From: Rusavskia elegans
Lineage: Eukaryota; Ascomycota; Lecanoromycetes; Teloschistales; Teloschistaceae
Direction: 5' to 3'
Length of the DNA: 64,000 nucleotides
Assembly (NCBI GenBank): GCA_011316305.1
Contig: SAUG01000159.1
Location: forward strand, 42,884 to 106,883
In this document: in pieces, positions 20,108 through 31,018 of the stretch
Layout of the letters: each line of letters starts with the position of its first letter
Position numbering within the stretch: the first letter of the stretch is position 1
Made by a program: the position numbers and the translations under genes
Notes under the pieces: generated by a model
What the model saw: the letters and a program-made list of their open reading frames with translations, nothing else
Database searches by the model: none
What the model was told of the DNA's origin: nothing

Positions 20108-22135
20108 ATGAAGCGGAAGAGGCGAAGCAGTGACGACTCTGGACCGAGGTTCCACTCAGTGACGCCTCAATCCCAGCACCTGAGTCATGTCAGTATTCCC
20201 ACCGCTATGAATCCATACTCTGACAGCCCCGAATCCGCTCGGTCAAACGATGAGCTTAATGTCAATACCGGCTCTCTACCTTCTTACGAAGATCAGACAG
20301 ACCGAACGGATTGGCAGCATGCGCACAACGCGGATCGATCTATCCGCCCTCAAACCGGAGCACCACAATCGAAACCCCCATCAGAACCGTCCACAGGTAT
20401 TCTGGCAAACTCCACGTTGGCGAGATCATCGCCCGCCGACTTGCAGGACACTATCGAAAGCCAATTTAGCTTGAAGATCTTGTTGAAGCATCGGGAGTTA
20501 CGCTTCATTGACCAGGAGATCGCCAAATGTCAAGTTGCTCTTGAACAGCTTCGAAGATGCCAGGTTATTCCTTACCCAGCCATGTCATCGAGCTGGGAGG
20601 AAATGCAGGCGGTCGCCAACGGTGCGGGGCCAATACGAAGCGATGGTGCCGAGAATGCTCCTCCTTGGGGTGTCACCAACGGCCCTTATACACGCCATTA
20701 TCGACATTGGCTGCTACCAGACATCGCCTTCGGTGACCAGTTGGCCGAGGAGTTGCCAGTTGCGCAACCTTCACGGACGGGCCCCGATCGCTCTGTACGA
20801 GCTTCAACAGCAGGGAAAAGCAGCCTGGCAAATCAGTCACGATCTCAGCGGGGCCACGGCGGTGCAAGACTCAAAGCGCTACCCCATGGTTACGCCGAGG
20901 CCAAAGAGGACAAAGGTCCTATGGTTATTAAACGCTCCAGCGACGGTAGAATGGTCAAATTGAAATGTCTGGATTGTTCGAGGCTCGATTTCAACAGTGT
21001 CCAGGGCTTCATCAACCACTGTCGCATTGCTCACTCGCGCAATTTTCAAAGTCATGAGGCAGCTGCGATCGCATGCGGCGAAGAGGTGGAGCTTGATCAA
21101 GCAGGCCGCATCATTGGAGAATCAGGCACTGCCAGCGCTTCGAATGCAGGCCTGGTTCATCCCCTGATCACCGCCAAGATTCCCAAGCCTGAACCATCGA
21201 CTGTCGTTGCCGACTGCACGAGTAGGACCCCGGCGGCCGCAGGCTCCAACAGCCAAATGCTTCCACACACACCAGCATCGGGTGTTTCCGTATCGTCAAA
21301 TTCTGCCTCCACCGCATTCCAGCCATCTCCCCAAACGCCATATCTGTCGAATCTCTTATCTAAACGCGGGGGAGGCATCGATCTCGAGGAAGAAGTCAAT
21401 CTTGCGATGACCAAGTACGACATAGATGGCGACATGCTTTCTGAGGATGATACTGAAGAGAATGATGCTGAATTGAACGATGCTGAAACAGCGCGCTTGC
21501 CAAGTGGACCGATGAATCACAGCACTCGCGGTGTTGTGCGGCCCGATCATCCTCCCAGCCGGGCTGTCATGCCGCCTATTCAATTCGAGCGCTCAACGAG
21601 CGTCAAACCTGTAAAGCCCGGGTCGCGGAGGCCGAAGGACCTCACGAATTTGGCATCTCATCTTGCCCATCCAACATCTACCGAGCTTCGCAGTGGAGCT
21701 TCCCATAACGGTCTGATTTCTTTAGATCACGAAAGGCGAAGTCATGATGGAGCCGCATCGCCCAATCTTAGTCCGAACACCGTGGAGTCTCACCAAGCTC
21801 CAAGTTTGATCTCGGATGATGATGATTTCGAGAATACCCACTCGGAGTGCTCCAGTACTGCGGACGTCGCAGAAGACCTGGAGAGGCATTACTTCGGGAT
21901 GGAATTCGAGAACCACGATGAGCATGCGATGGAGGAAATAGAAGGTGCCAGCAGCAGCGCCGGCGCATCACACCTTGGACTCGGCGCCGAGTTCAAAGGC
22001 AGCCACGCACAGCGGCGACCATCAGCCATGCGATCGCCGGATACCATACGTAATCCAATCATCAACAGCAACAGCGAGCGCCATGTGACTTTCGCAAGTC
22101 CGATGCAGAGATCGAGGAAGAAAGGCAGCAAGTGA
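20108..22135 (+). CDS. AHC1-like C2H2 zinc-finger protein (putative ADA histone acetyltransferase component)
   Basis: Product 675 residues from the ATG at 20108 (MKRKRRSSDD). Two in-frame ATGs lie upstream at 19988 and 20036, so the N-terminus is uncertain by up to 40 residues. The chosen start puts a basic nuclear signal at the N-terminus. A helical segment (QFSLKILLKHRELRFIDQEI, about residues 119-138) precedes the core domain at about residues 275-340: KLKCLDCSRLDFNSVQGFIN, then HCRIAH, a Cx2Cx13Hx4H zinc finger. This arrangement is that of yeast Ahc1 and its relatives, a subunit of the ADA HAT complex. The rest is disordered, with acidic runs (residues about 440-455) and a basic C-terminus (RSRKKGSK). 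Function is inferred from the zinc-finger segment. Confidence 0.7.
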   Translation: MKRKRRSSDDSGPRFHSVTPQSQHLSHVSIPTAMNPYSDSPESARSNDELNVNTGSLPSYEDQTDRTDWQHAHNADRSIRPQTGAPQSKPPSEPSTGILANSTLARSSPADLQDTIESQFSLKILLKHRELRFIDQEIAKCQVALEQLRRCQVIPYPAMSSSWEEMQAVANGAGPIRSDGAENAPPWGVTNGPYTRHYRHWLLPDIAFGDQLAEELPVAQPSRTGPDRSVRASTAGKSSLANQSRSQRGHGGARLKALPHGYAEAKEDKGPMVIKRSSDGRMVKLKCLDCSRLDFNSVQGFINHCRIAHSRNFQSHEAAAIACGEEVELDQAGRIIGESGTASASNAGLVHPLITAKIPKPEPSTVVADCTSRTPAAAGSNSQMLPHTPASGVSVSSNSASTAFQPSPQTPYLSNLLSKRGGGIDLEEEVNLAMTKYDIDGDMLSEDDTEENDAELNDAETARLPSGPMNHSTRGVVRPDHPPSRAVMPPIQFERSTSVKPVKPGSRRPKDLTNLASHLAHPTSTELRSGASHNGLISLDHERRSHDGAASPNLSPNTVESHQAPSLISDDDDFENTHSECSSTADVAEDLERHYFGMEFENHDEHAMEEIEGASSSAGASHLGLGAEFKGSHAQRRPSAMRSPDTIRNPIINSNSERHVTFASPMQRSRKKGSK

Positions 22136-23590
22136 GCTGACGGAGGGGTCTTCAACTTACCATTCCTTTCTGTCCCGTCTACCGAGATATTTTGGACGTG
22201 TTGTTCGCCTATTTTCGATGGTTCTTGACTTCCGATTGAGCTTTGACGGTTGTAGGGTATGTTTAGCAAGCGATGGTGTTCAGGGATTGGGAGGAAAACA
22301 TCATTCGGAGAGCGTCTTTGGCGTTTTGGATGGGGTGGGTGCTCTGGTTGAGCAAATGTATTGTATTCCAACCTATGATAGCGAGTATAACCAAGCACGA
22401 GAACCTGAAAGCTCGAACAGCTTATAATATGAGCTTCGTGTTGCAAATCTACATTGGTAAGCCATCTGTATATATACTTTTCTGCTGTCTATTCCACCCA
22501 TACATTCGATTGCGGCGATTGTCGACTATTGGTCATAACAAACAGGACCAAGAAGGAGATGTTGTACAGGTCGGGCGGTACTGTATTCGTTCATTGTTAC
22601 CCTTTTCTTCTTCTTCTCTTTTTTCACAGTTTGCGATATCACGCCTTCACCCCTCAAGAATCTCCTATCAAAGAACGCAATATCCACAGCCAAGACTACG
22701 CTCCTCGATTATCGGCTTATACCCTTGGAAGAATCAGGCTTACAAGAACCATCTGACGATGCTGCTCTCCACGAGACAATCATATTGACCGTAAACTTCA
22801 CCAGTCGGTTCAACCTCTCCTAGCCAACCCAACCCCCATGTTGCTTTCATCGGGGTATGCAGCCTCGTCACGCTCTTGTTGCTACCCTGTCTCTCTCGAC
22901 CGCAGATTCTGGGAAGGCTCCACGCGAGCTGCGAATTGCATTGTTCGCGCCTGCTGTGACGTCTCCGTACGGCGTCTCGTGCAGTTGCCGCATTCTTACG
23001 GGTGGGGTTATGCGGTCGTAAGATTGATGGATGGATGGGATGTTGAAGTTTCTCCAAGGAAGCGTTTGGTTTGGGTGTTCCAGTGTTGAAGCGGTACGTG
23101 AGCATGATGATTCACCTGGGAGCCATCGTGAAGGAACTCCGGAAGAAAGAATGGAGAAATAAAAAGTCGCAGCTTATGGTGAGGGTTTGATTGCAAACAC
23201 AGGCCCATTTTGTGGTATATTGATAGCCGTATGTATGATTTACGAGTTGGTTGGAGAACAGCATGACCGCCCACAACTTACTGCTGCCTGCGAGAGTCTT
23301 GGGCGTTATCTTATGCCTTCGTATGAAGATCAGATTGAACCCGTCCATCGGGAGCGAGCAAGCTCGGGTCAAGTCCATCACCCTTAACGCTCCTGCAATT
23401 CAAAGACCATCGCCAGCTTTGATCCACGGGAGTACCGATCTTGACGAATATAGAGGATATTGCGTTATGCTTGGCCATGGCAGGATGTCCGATTGGTGTC
23501 TCAGCCGAGATGTCCTTGCCGAGCGAAGGGATTCCGCACTTCTCGCCTAGGAAGTCTCTTCATTCGCTATCTTTCGGCGACAAAGTCAGA
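22136..23590. other. Intergenic between convergent genes, nothing supported
   Basis: About 1.45 kb. Several plus and minus frames of 60-170 codons overlap one another, but none shows a domain, a signal peptide or matched splice sites. A TTC/CTT-rich stretch lies at about 22600-22630. Confidence 0.45.
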
Positions 23591-24847
23591 TCATGCTGTC
23601 CTTTTTTGGATGTTAGGAACGATACCGAGAGTTGGAGGGCAGGGATCCCCATCATAAGGTGGCCCTCCCAGTCCATATCCCCATTGTGCCATAGCGAGTT
23701 GTGCATAACTGTCTGGATTCTTGGCCGTCGCAAATATGTGAGAGTTCTTTAATAATTGGCAGGAGCCTGATCCATAGACGCTGCCGGTAATGGTGTCGGT
23801 GAAAATGCTGTTGATTGTTAATATCAAGTGCAATAAGACATGAGACGCTGACGCCCCGATTTGTCTTCCCGGATGCGTTGTGCACGGCCGGGGTGCCCGA
23901 GGTAGTTTTCTAGCTGCAGGGCACATCACAATCTCGGCAGGCCCGAGATTCGATGGTGTGAAGGTATGGCCCAGAATATTGGTGATGTAACAAGTGTTTG
24001 ATATGTCCGTACAGTGCACACCTACCTGTGGACCTTGCCCATTGATGGCATTTTGTACTGACGAAGCGACTCTGCCCACAGTCTGCCGAGCGGCGGACAG
24101 GAAATAATTGGCGAAGAGAGCGCTGGAGTGGTCTTTGGCCGCGAGGGAAATAGCATTGGCGTAAATGCCGGCATCGTACAGGGCATCCGTCATGCCAGTG
24201 CCATCCTGGCTTCGACAAGAGTCGTCAACCTCAATGCCGCCGAGAGGACCACGAGCCATTGGATCTACGAGGCCGTCATTGTCAAAGAGGGGAAAGCTGA
24301 ATTCCAGAGCTAATGGTCGTGAAGTGAGAGATATGTCTTGAAGTCCCGCAGCTGAGAAATCGCCCAGTCGTGGCGGATCGACTGCAAGGTCAGCCGCTGC
24401 AGCAGCGGGTACCGTCCATGCCCCAGTGTGGGACATGCCTTTGAAACCAGCTGGGAGGGCGACAGTGATATTCCCGCTGCGGCCTTCTGGGACCACCTGA
24501 AGTAGTGACCTTATATCAAAACCGCGCGAGTATCCCTGGTCTGGATCGAGATGGTGAAAGTCGGTGTCAGTCATGCCGGCGCGCATGGCATACGATGTAG
24601 CCATCCGGACGGGCAGTCCCTGGTCATCGCGAATGACAAGTGAAACGGGCAGGGGAATTGCAGGATCAAAAATAGTATTCCAGTTGAGTATGGATATCGT
24701 ATTGTTTGTTGGATTGCTGATTGAGATGACGAGGCTGTACTGATCTTTCTTCCACCGCGTGATTGAACCAACCAATTGGCTCGTCGTAACTTGGAAAAGT
24801 AAATGAACGACACACAGGAGATGCAACGATCGACTGAATGGGCACAT
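23591..24847 (-). CDS. Secreted deuterolysin-like (M35 family) protein with a non-canonical active site
   Basis: Single-exon frame of 418 residues from the ATG at 24847. Residues 1-23 form a signal peptide. The N-terminal domain is a beta-rich pro-region-like part typical of deuterolysins. The C-terminal part keeps the family landmarks: cysteine-framed CTDISNTCYI, then CPAARKLPRAPRPC, and NPDSYAQLAMAQWGYG (compare the family NADSYAxFA). At the place of the zinc motif HExxH the sequence reads LLHLILT (His at about residue 340), so both the catalytic Glu and the second His are missing. The frame is open right through the region and no intron gives a better reading. The product may therefore lack protease activity or belong to a divergent subgroup. 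Convergent neighbour: zinc-finger gene. Confidence 0.7.
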   Translation of the reverse strand: MCPFSRSLHLLCVVHLLFQVTTSQLVGSITRWKKDQYSLVISISNPTNNTISILNWNTIFDPAIPLPVSLVIRDDQGLPVRMATSYAMRAGMTDTDFHHLDPDQGYSRGFDIRSLLQVVPEGRSGNITVALPAGFKGMSHTGAWTVPAAAAADLAVDPPRLGDFSAAGLQDISLTSRPLALEFSFPLFDNDGLVDPMARGPLGGIEVDDSCRSQDGTGMTDALYDAGIYANAISLAAKDHSSALFANYFLSAARQTVGRVASSVQNAINGQGPQVGVHCTDISNTCYITNILGHTFTPSNLGPAEIVMCPAARKLPRAPRPCTTHPGRQIGASASHVLLHLILTINSIFTDTITGSVYGSGSCQLLKNSHIFATAKNPDSYAQLAMAQWGYGLGGPPYDGDPCPPTLGIVPNIQKRTA

Positions 24848-25479
24848 GGTAGGTCGCCAAGGGGTCGCTCACAAGCTCAGATTTTCTCGAAGCCGATTGG
24901 AAATGCCTACGTACAGGAGAGATGGTTTTACATTGTCTGTTAATTGTTCAACGGCAACAGCAAGCTTTAAGAAGGGAATGGCTTGTATTGCCGACAGACT
25001 CTTCACAGTCGCGCATATGACGCATGAGCGCAACATTATGAGAGACGAGTCTGCAGCCTTTAACTCGGATACCAAAGATAAAGAGCTTGTCTTACCAGTC
25101 TCGTTCATTGCGGCTTTGATGGACAGCCAACAGCTGGCTGACAGGAGTATGTTAAAAACAAAAGTACATATGCATCCTGGGTCGCTGGCGTCTGCGCGCA
25201 CAGCGCTTGCAGACGAATACAACACACGGCCATAAGAATGATTTATAGGTGAGGTAAGACGCAGATAAGTGCCTGCAATAAGGCCGGCGGATGAGGTTTC
25301 TTTCGCATGTGTCTAGAGTCTCATAGTGAGTGACGATACCGCCAAAAAGTACGGTGACTCTGAGATAGAAGTTTCAACCGAACAGTGCTGTGCCCGCACA
25401 AACGCTTGTTGGCCGCCGTGATGCATGTAAGAATTCCTGGATTTGGCTAATGAGATTGATGTCTCGTCCTGATGACATG
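24848..25479. other. Intergenic, possible small relic only
   Basis: About 630 bases between two minus-strand genes. A minus-strand frame at 24869-25225 contains the phrase LSAIQAIPFLKLAVAVEQLT, which resembles N-terminal segments of fungal STAND/NACHT proteins, but it is too short to support a gene. Otherwise nothing seen. Confidence 0.35.
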
Positions 25480-27761
25480 TCAGTTGGCTAATACCTCATC
25501 GCTAGCTTGGAAGTTACCCCAAGATGCAAGCAAGGATACGGCCACCGGAAGATGCTCGGTCCTTCCACTGACTCTCGAATGAAACGGTACCTGCCCGACT
25601 GAAACATCATAGTCAGTAAGATTAGCGAAAGTGTAATAACCGGGTGGAGACCGACTTGGAACCGTCAGCTCAGGCCCTCGAATAATCGGCGACAGGAAGA
25701 GCATCGGAACACCGATTGGATCAAAATGACTCCTAAAATCATATCAACATCAAGGTCTAGGAGAGGCGAGGTACTACACACTTGGCTTCGTCCCGATATC
25801 TCGGCGACATATTCTCAATTGGTATGACAACGATCGAGTTCTGCCTCTCCTGTTGCATGACTGTATCGCAAAACCACTCGCGGTACACCTCTAGCTTCTC
25901 AACAGCCTCATCTCTTGCCGCCTTCGTGATCTCAGCGGACAGGTTCCTGTGGATCAACAATTAATCTTTATTGCCGGTTGCGTATACATCTGGATGCCAA
26001 ACCATTGCCACTGAACCGGAGGGCTGACATAGGGAGTTTTCGAGAATTTATCTCGATATTCCTTCCGAAAACGATCAAAGTTATGGTAGTCATCATGGAA
26101 GAAAGAATCTCGGCCAACCTTGGCTGGGATAAGTCAAGAGGTATATCATAATCAAAGCTGACACTCACATGCTTCATGTATTCCAGCAGGCTTTGCCCTC
26201 CAGCTTCGAGAGGGGGCGAAGTATCCCATAGCGACGCAAAGGATATGTTCTTCTGCTTGACCCCCATTTTTGCTACGAGGTCCGCTACGAAACCATCGAT
26301 GAGCTGGATCTGGTCTTTGTTGGTGATCAAAGACATATAGTCCAGGGGATAGATGATAGTTGGAGGAAACTAAGTTCGATGTCAGGAGAAACCCCAAGGA
26401 AGACTTCTGTTGACCTACGGGATCTACTTCTGGCAACATATCCCCATACCAATTGCTCGCGAAGAGTTTACAATTCTCGATGTCTCTGCAGAAAAAAGTT
26501 GGGACATCGAAACGCCTATGAAGCCGATCAATAAGGCACTCTAGATAGACAGCGCACGAGCAACTGCACCTAAAGCTTTCAGCATAACCGTCGACGGGAA
26601 GGACTCTATGAGATGGCCGCATTGCAAAGCATCCGTTCCAGTGTCCAGGTCGTCGCCCACTTCCGCTAGCTATAAGCCGTAGGGTTAACGTTTACAGTAC
26701 TGCCAACTTTGGTCGCCCAGGAAACTCACTATCAGAACCAATAGCAATATCAAGCCATGGATATGAAGCAATCGCGACTCCGCTTCCGCTACTGCTTCCT
26801 GCTGGTGACTGGTGTCCATCAGCGCGAGGATTCCAAGGTGCTTGGAAGTCTATGCATTCCAGGGGCTCCTCTGTGGCAGCGAACGAAGCTAATTTAGTAG
26901 TCCCGACTATGACGGCGCCGCCTTTGATCAAAAGTTGGATACATCCTGCTGTCTCCGTTGCCGCCGGGTAAAGGTCATAGAAGGCCCGATTGCAGAGGGA
27001 GGTTTTGATGCCTTGGATACCGAAGTTATCCTTGACGGCAACCCTTAATCCCCCAAAAGGGGTTTCGTTGCTTGCAAGGTTTCGGAGGCGTGATGGTACA
27101 GCAATGCTGACGGTCTGAATGTAGTCACCACCGATCTTGAGCTCATGGCTGTGGCTTTGGCTGAAATCCCATGAGTAGGTGAGATCAGGTCATCACAATC
27201 AGCTTACCAGGTGGTACTTGGGATGATGCCGGTCATGAACGCTCCTTGAATATCGTCGTAAAGCCGACGGGCTTCCCAGAGTTGCCGTCCTGACACCAGA
27301 TAGGGGCCCGGACTGGGCGTATCTACCGTTTCGTCGTTCTCTATTTCGGTCCAAACGGTCCCTAAAGACGCTAAGTGATCACTGGCTTCAGGAGACACCT
27401 GCAGGCTCCCAGTTCCTCCGGTGAAAATTACACCATTCAAGAACTCGTCACGAAAGACATCGTCAGCAGAACGATAGCTCTGCAGCTTTTTCTGTATCCA
27501 ACTCTTGGTGATCCAGCTCTCGCATTCGGCGTGCAATACAGTAACGAGTGACCGTGGGCCATGGTTCTTGATATGGTACGGCTGTTCAACCCCCGTAAGC
27601 AAATTGATTTGGAATGGGAAAGGCACCCTCACATGTGGGGGTTTCCACGCCACATAACGTGTGTTGCCCACAGAAAACACATATAGGTCTTCAAGGTAGG
27701 GCAGCTCATATTGTATGATCTCCATTTTGTCTTTTCTTGCATTGGACTGGACTACTGTCAT
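25480..27761 (-). CDS. Amidase-signature enzyme with N-terminal Arp1-like domain
   Basis: Nine exons (minus): 27761-27208, 27160-26730, 26669-26570, 26515-26419, 26369-26169, 26118-26003, 25946-25782, 25732-25656 and 25598-25480. The eight introns are 47-60 nt, all GT..AG, and every join restores the family frame. Product 619 residues. Residues 1-184 resemble the scytalone-dehydratase-like Arp1 N-terminal domain found before fungal amidases. The amidase core has the full Ser-cisSer-Lys triad: Lys of VAVKDN (about 228), the Ser-rich SPAGSSSGSG loop (about 303-312) and the nucleophile in GSDTSGSGR (about 332, whose Asp-Thr codon is split by intron 2). The C-terminal part has PIGVPMLFLSPI and FHSRVSGR. 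It should hydrolyse an amide or ester; the substrate is unknown. The start is the first ATG in the frame; an upstream exon is possible. Confidence 0.82.
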
Positions 27762-28747
27762 GGTTTGCGATCGGCTCAAGTGGATCGTGAAAGTTCCATG
27801 TTGTATGTTATTCGTGATCGTAGTATTCACTTCATGTTATTAAAAGGGGAGTGCTGGGTCGGTTGCGCCTTGATTGCGAATTTCGAAATGCGCACAGAAG
27901 TGTTGATGCTCGCTCGCCTTGAGCAAGTACCGCTGACTGCGCCTAGCAAACACTGGTATGATACCTGATGTATCAGCACAAGGCTTCCACACCATCTACG
28001 AACGACTTCCGTGCAAACGGTTCGAGAAAAGAAGCAGTAGGTCTGTAGATCTGATTCACCGTCTTATGCCAAATGCCGCCTCGGGCACTCCTTCCTCTCC
28101 GACCCAGCTAGGCTCGACAACCGCAAAAACTCAGGTTCCCATGCCCAGCTCCAACTGTACCTTGACTCTTGTACCTATCTCAACTACCTGCTGCTGTTCA
28201 TGGTCATTGTCTATTCTCCTCAGAAAGCCTGATCCATCGAATGTCTTAAGTCAGGTTTTGTACGCGTGCCCGTTGACACGCTTTGGCAATCGTCTCATTT
28301 TGGTGAGCTTGGCGATGATGCGGAGCATTTAGATTAATCTTGTCATGAGGAGATCATGGGACAGACTCTGGTTGTTCTCCGATACCAAAGCTATGAGGTA
28401 GACTAAGGCCCAATATTCTTAGATTGTCCTCTTGAGCATATCACTTTATTTCTTGACATCGATGATTATTAGTCGATAATGACTTCTGAGCCCTGAGAAT
28501 GACGAGTGACGAATGACGACGATTGTCACAAGCTAAATTTAGATATTCCGATTGCCGCGAATTAGCGCCACCTAGACGCTCACCATATACTTGCTGCCTA
28601 CAATGACGACAGTCTACGGCTACATTAGAGTAGTCTGATGCGCGCGCGGACAGCGACGAGTAAATCTAAAAGAGCAAGTCTAAAAGGCTACAACAGCCTC
28701 CATTATCGCCTTAGAACTCCACCCCGCAAATCTCCGCAGCCTTAACC
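27762..28747. other. Divergent promoter region between amidase and Pep12 genes
   Basis: About 990 bases. Three close copies of TGACGA/TGACGAA occur at about 28499-28525, resembling CRE/ATF half sites. A 124-codon plus-strand frame (27958-28332) has no protein-like signature. Confidence 0.45.
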
Positions 28748-29752
28748 ATGAGCTTCAACCATTCACCAGCGTTGGAGTCGCAGCCAACAACAACGCGAAG
28801 AGAGGATGACGCCGAGTATCGTACGTACTGGTACTGGCCTCGACTCAAGGAATATTACTAACGATTTGGAAAGGCGACGATCCCGAGTTCAGCCGGTTTA
28901 CGGAAGATCTATCTGTTAAAGTGAGTCTACCAGCCTTCGCAACGCCAAGATCTTCAAATACTCATGCTCGATGCTAGCTGTTCAGTCTTACCTCCAGCAT
29001 CGCACGACTGAGCCAACAGATAAATCTTCTGGGCACGAAGCGCGAGACAGACCGCGTTAGGGAAAGAGTCAATGATCTGCTGGAGGAAGCCCGAAGTGGA
29101 TTCAAAGATGTTGGCGAGCGTGTCAAGAAGTTGACCACATGGGAAGACTTGAACGTATGGGATACTCTGCAATATGTTCATCATCTATGGCCAAGACTGA
29201 TGTCGCCTCGCAAAACAGCCCTCACAAAAGTACACTCAGCAAAAGCTTTCCCGCGAATTTCAAGCTTCCGGTACTGAATTCCAAACACTTCAACGGACTG
29301 CCCTCGAGAAACAACGTGCATCCGCCTCGGCCGCCAGGAACGCAGTCGATAGCGGCGATCCGTCCTCCGCCCCTCCATACAGAGACAGTACAGGTCAGCA
29401 ACAGTCACAAGTGCAAGAGCAGGAGCAACTACGGTTAGCATCGCAGGATGAGGTCGACTTCCAGGAATCTCTGATAATCGAACGCGAATCCGAGATTAGG
29501 AATATTGAGCAGAGTGTGGGCGAGTTGAACGAATTGTTCCGGGATGTGGCGCACATCGTGCGAGAGCAGGGAGATCAATTGAACACCATTGATGCGAACG
29601 TGGAGAATGTCAGAGGAGATACGCGACAAGCGGACATTGAGCTGAGGAGTGCAAGCCGATACCAGAAGGCGTCAAGGAACAAGGCTTGTTGTTTGCTACT
29701 GATATTAGGTGTGGTCCTTATCATCATTATACTTGCAGCAGCGCTGGGATGA
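28748..29752 (+). CDS. pep12: Syntaxin Pep12-type Qa-SNARE of the endosome/vacuole pathway
   Basis: Four exons: 28748-28820, 28874-28920, 28978-29154 and 29219-29752. Intron 1 has a perfect TACTAAC branch site; acceptors are AAG, CTAG and ACAG. Product 276 residues. Residues about 25-135 form the N-terminal three-helix (Habc-type) domain with LTSSIARLSQQINLLGTKRE. A Gln/Ser/Ala-rich linker follows. The SNARE motif at about 185-250 contains SVGELNELFRDVAHIVREQG, whose final Gln (REQG) fits the zero-layer Gln of Qa-SNAREs. The C-terminal anchor is CCLLLILGVVLIIIILAAALG. Known role: fusion of Golgi-derived vesicles with endosomes. The closeness to Pep12 rather than plasma-membrane Sso1 rests on the SNARE motif and the short tail; Vam3 is the alternative. 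Confidence 0.88.
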
Positions 29753-29943
29753 AGTTCGTGGTATTACATAGATCGGTGTTTGGTGCATACGGCGTACTGT
29801 AACAACTCTGGGCGAGGACAACTTCGGCGTCGAATTGTATACATATCTAAAATCTATTTCAGAATCAACGCTGACTGCGGTACGCCAGCATAATGCGCCG
29901 TCGTAATGCAACGAAGTCTATTTCTGTTCACAGCTGACCATCT

Positions 29944-30912
29944 TCACGTTAACCCTACCCAGCTGCCCATCCTCATCCTACATCCTTCCCAAGTATTCAA
30001 TTTCGGTCTCACATCCAAATAGAACGCCAATCCATCTCCTCTCCCTTTGTAAAAATCGATGACATACTCCACACTACCCCCACCTTCACATCTCTCCACC
30101 ACCCAATCATGTCTGTCAAAAGGAGCTTGATATCCCACCCACCCCAACACCCTGGCCTTCGGGCTCAATTTAGCCGCATCGCCACTAAAACTCCTCAACT
30201 TCGGGCCTCCACATGGCGCATTCAAGGCCTTGAGTCTCGCTGACGACGATTCCCAAGTCTTTATCATCGACCAGGCACGCTCGTTGACGGCATTGTGGAT
30301 GGGGACGATGGCGGGCATGTCTTTCTGGTCCGGCGAGAACGACTTTCGCTTCATGGCGTCGAAGAACATTTTCTCGGACGGGTATATCCAGTTTCCGGCT
30401 TTTTCTTCGGCGCCCTCGGAGGAAGGCATGGATCTGGGATCGGGGGTTGTGGTTGCGGGTGCCATGTCTGCTCTGGGGATCGAGCTGATCACCCTTTGAG
30501 TGCCTAGATGTGGGCTTTTGTCAAGGCTTTTATTGATATTGCTGGAAATTGGCATGTTTTCTTTCGATTGCTCTTGAGCACCATCATCCTGTTTGACGCG
30601 GTACTCGTAGGAAACTTCATGTTGTCTTGCCACCTGCTGTTGGGGAAACCTAGGTGCTTTGGACAAATCGTCTGTTATGACTCTTTTTGCTTGTCTATAT
30701 TTTGTTTTGAGTCGCTGGTCCTGTTCATCGTTCGACTGGAGATCTGAAATGACTGGAGATGCTGGATGTTGCTTGGCCAGTGTGGGATTGTTGCGAGCTG
30801 CTTCGAGCCATGCCTTGCGAGCGTTCTCATCGACTGGACAGCTACCAGGAGAAGTCACCTTCTTGTCTGCGGAATCCTGAGTGCCAGCAATGGTCGATCC
30901 ACTGTTCCCCAT
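29944..30912 (-). CDS. cyt2: Cytochrome c heme lyase (holocytochrome-c synthase)
   Basis: Single-exon frame of 322 residues from the ATG at 30912. It has one CP heme-regulatory motif (SCPVD) near residue 25. The long, charged, low-complexity region up to about 165 is longer than in yeast. The conserved core follows: NWIYPSEKMFFDAMKRK, DMPAIVPIHNAVNERAW with the catalytic-region His, then the HDWVVERCEGGGSVEYVIDF and LDVRPKLNTWEGCRMRM segments. Known role: attaches heme to the CxxCH of apocytochrome c (or c1) in the mitochondrial intermembrane space. CYC heme lyase (Cyc3) versus CYT1-type (Cyt2) cannot be separated firmly by eye; the symbol is tentative. It shares a 214-bp divergent promoter with the mevalonate diphosphate decarboxylase gene. 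Confidence 0.88.
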   Translation of the reverse strand: MGNSGSTIAGTQDSADKKVTSPGSCPVDENARKAWLEAARNNPTLAKQHPASPVISDLQSNDEQDQRLKTKYRQAKRVITDDLSKAPRFPQQQVARQHEVSYEYRVKQDDGAQEQSKENMPISSNINKSLDKSPHLGTQRVISSIPRADMAPATTTPDPRSMPSSEGAEEKAGNWIYPSEKMFFDAMKRKSFSPDQKDMPAIVPIHNAVNERAWSMIKTWESSSARLKALNAPCGGPKLRSFSGDAAKLSPKARVLGWVGYQAPFDRHDWVVERCEGGGSVEYVIDFYKGRGDGLAFYLDVRPKLNTWEGCRMRMGSWVGLT

Positions 30913-31018
30913 GGGTCAAGGTGACGTTGAAGGTTAGACGATGAAAGCAGAGAGCTGGTTGGCCAAAGCTCAATGATCCGCGCCTGCATGGCGCTAGTGG
31001 CAAGATCCGTGATTAGAT

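Noticed and set aside
23780..23880. Hidden intron that might bring an HExxH motif into the deuterolysin-like protein
   Set aside because: Possible donors (GTCAGC, GTGCAC) with the CAACAG acceptor do not yield HExxH and the unspliced frame is open, so I kept the unspliced reading.
24869..25225. Minus-strand frame resembling a fungal STAND/NACHT N-terminal phrase
   Set aside because: Only about 20 residues look familiar; not enough to claim a gene or relic.
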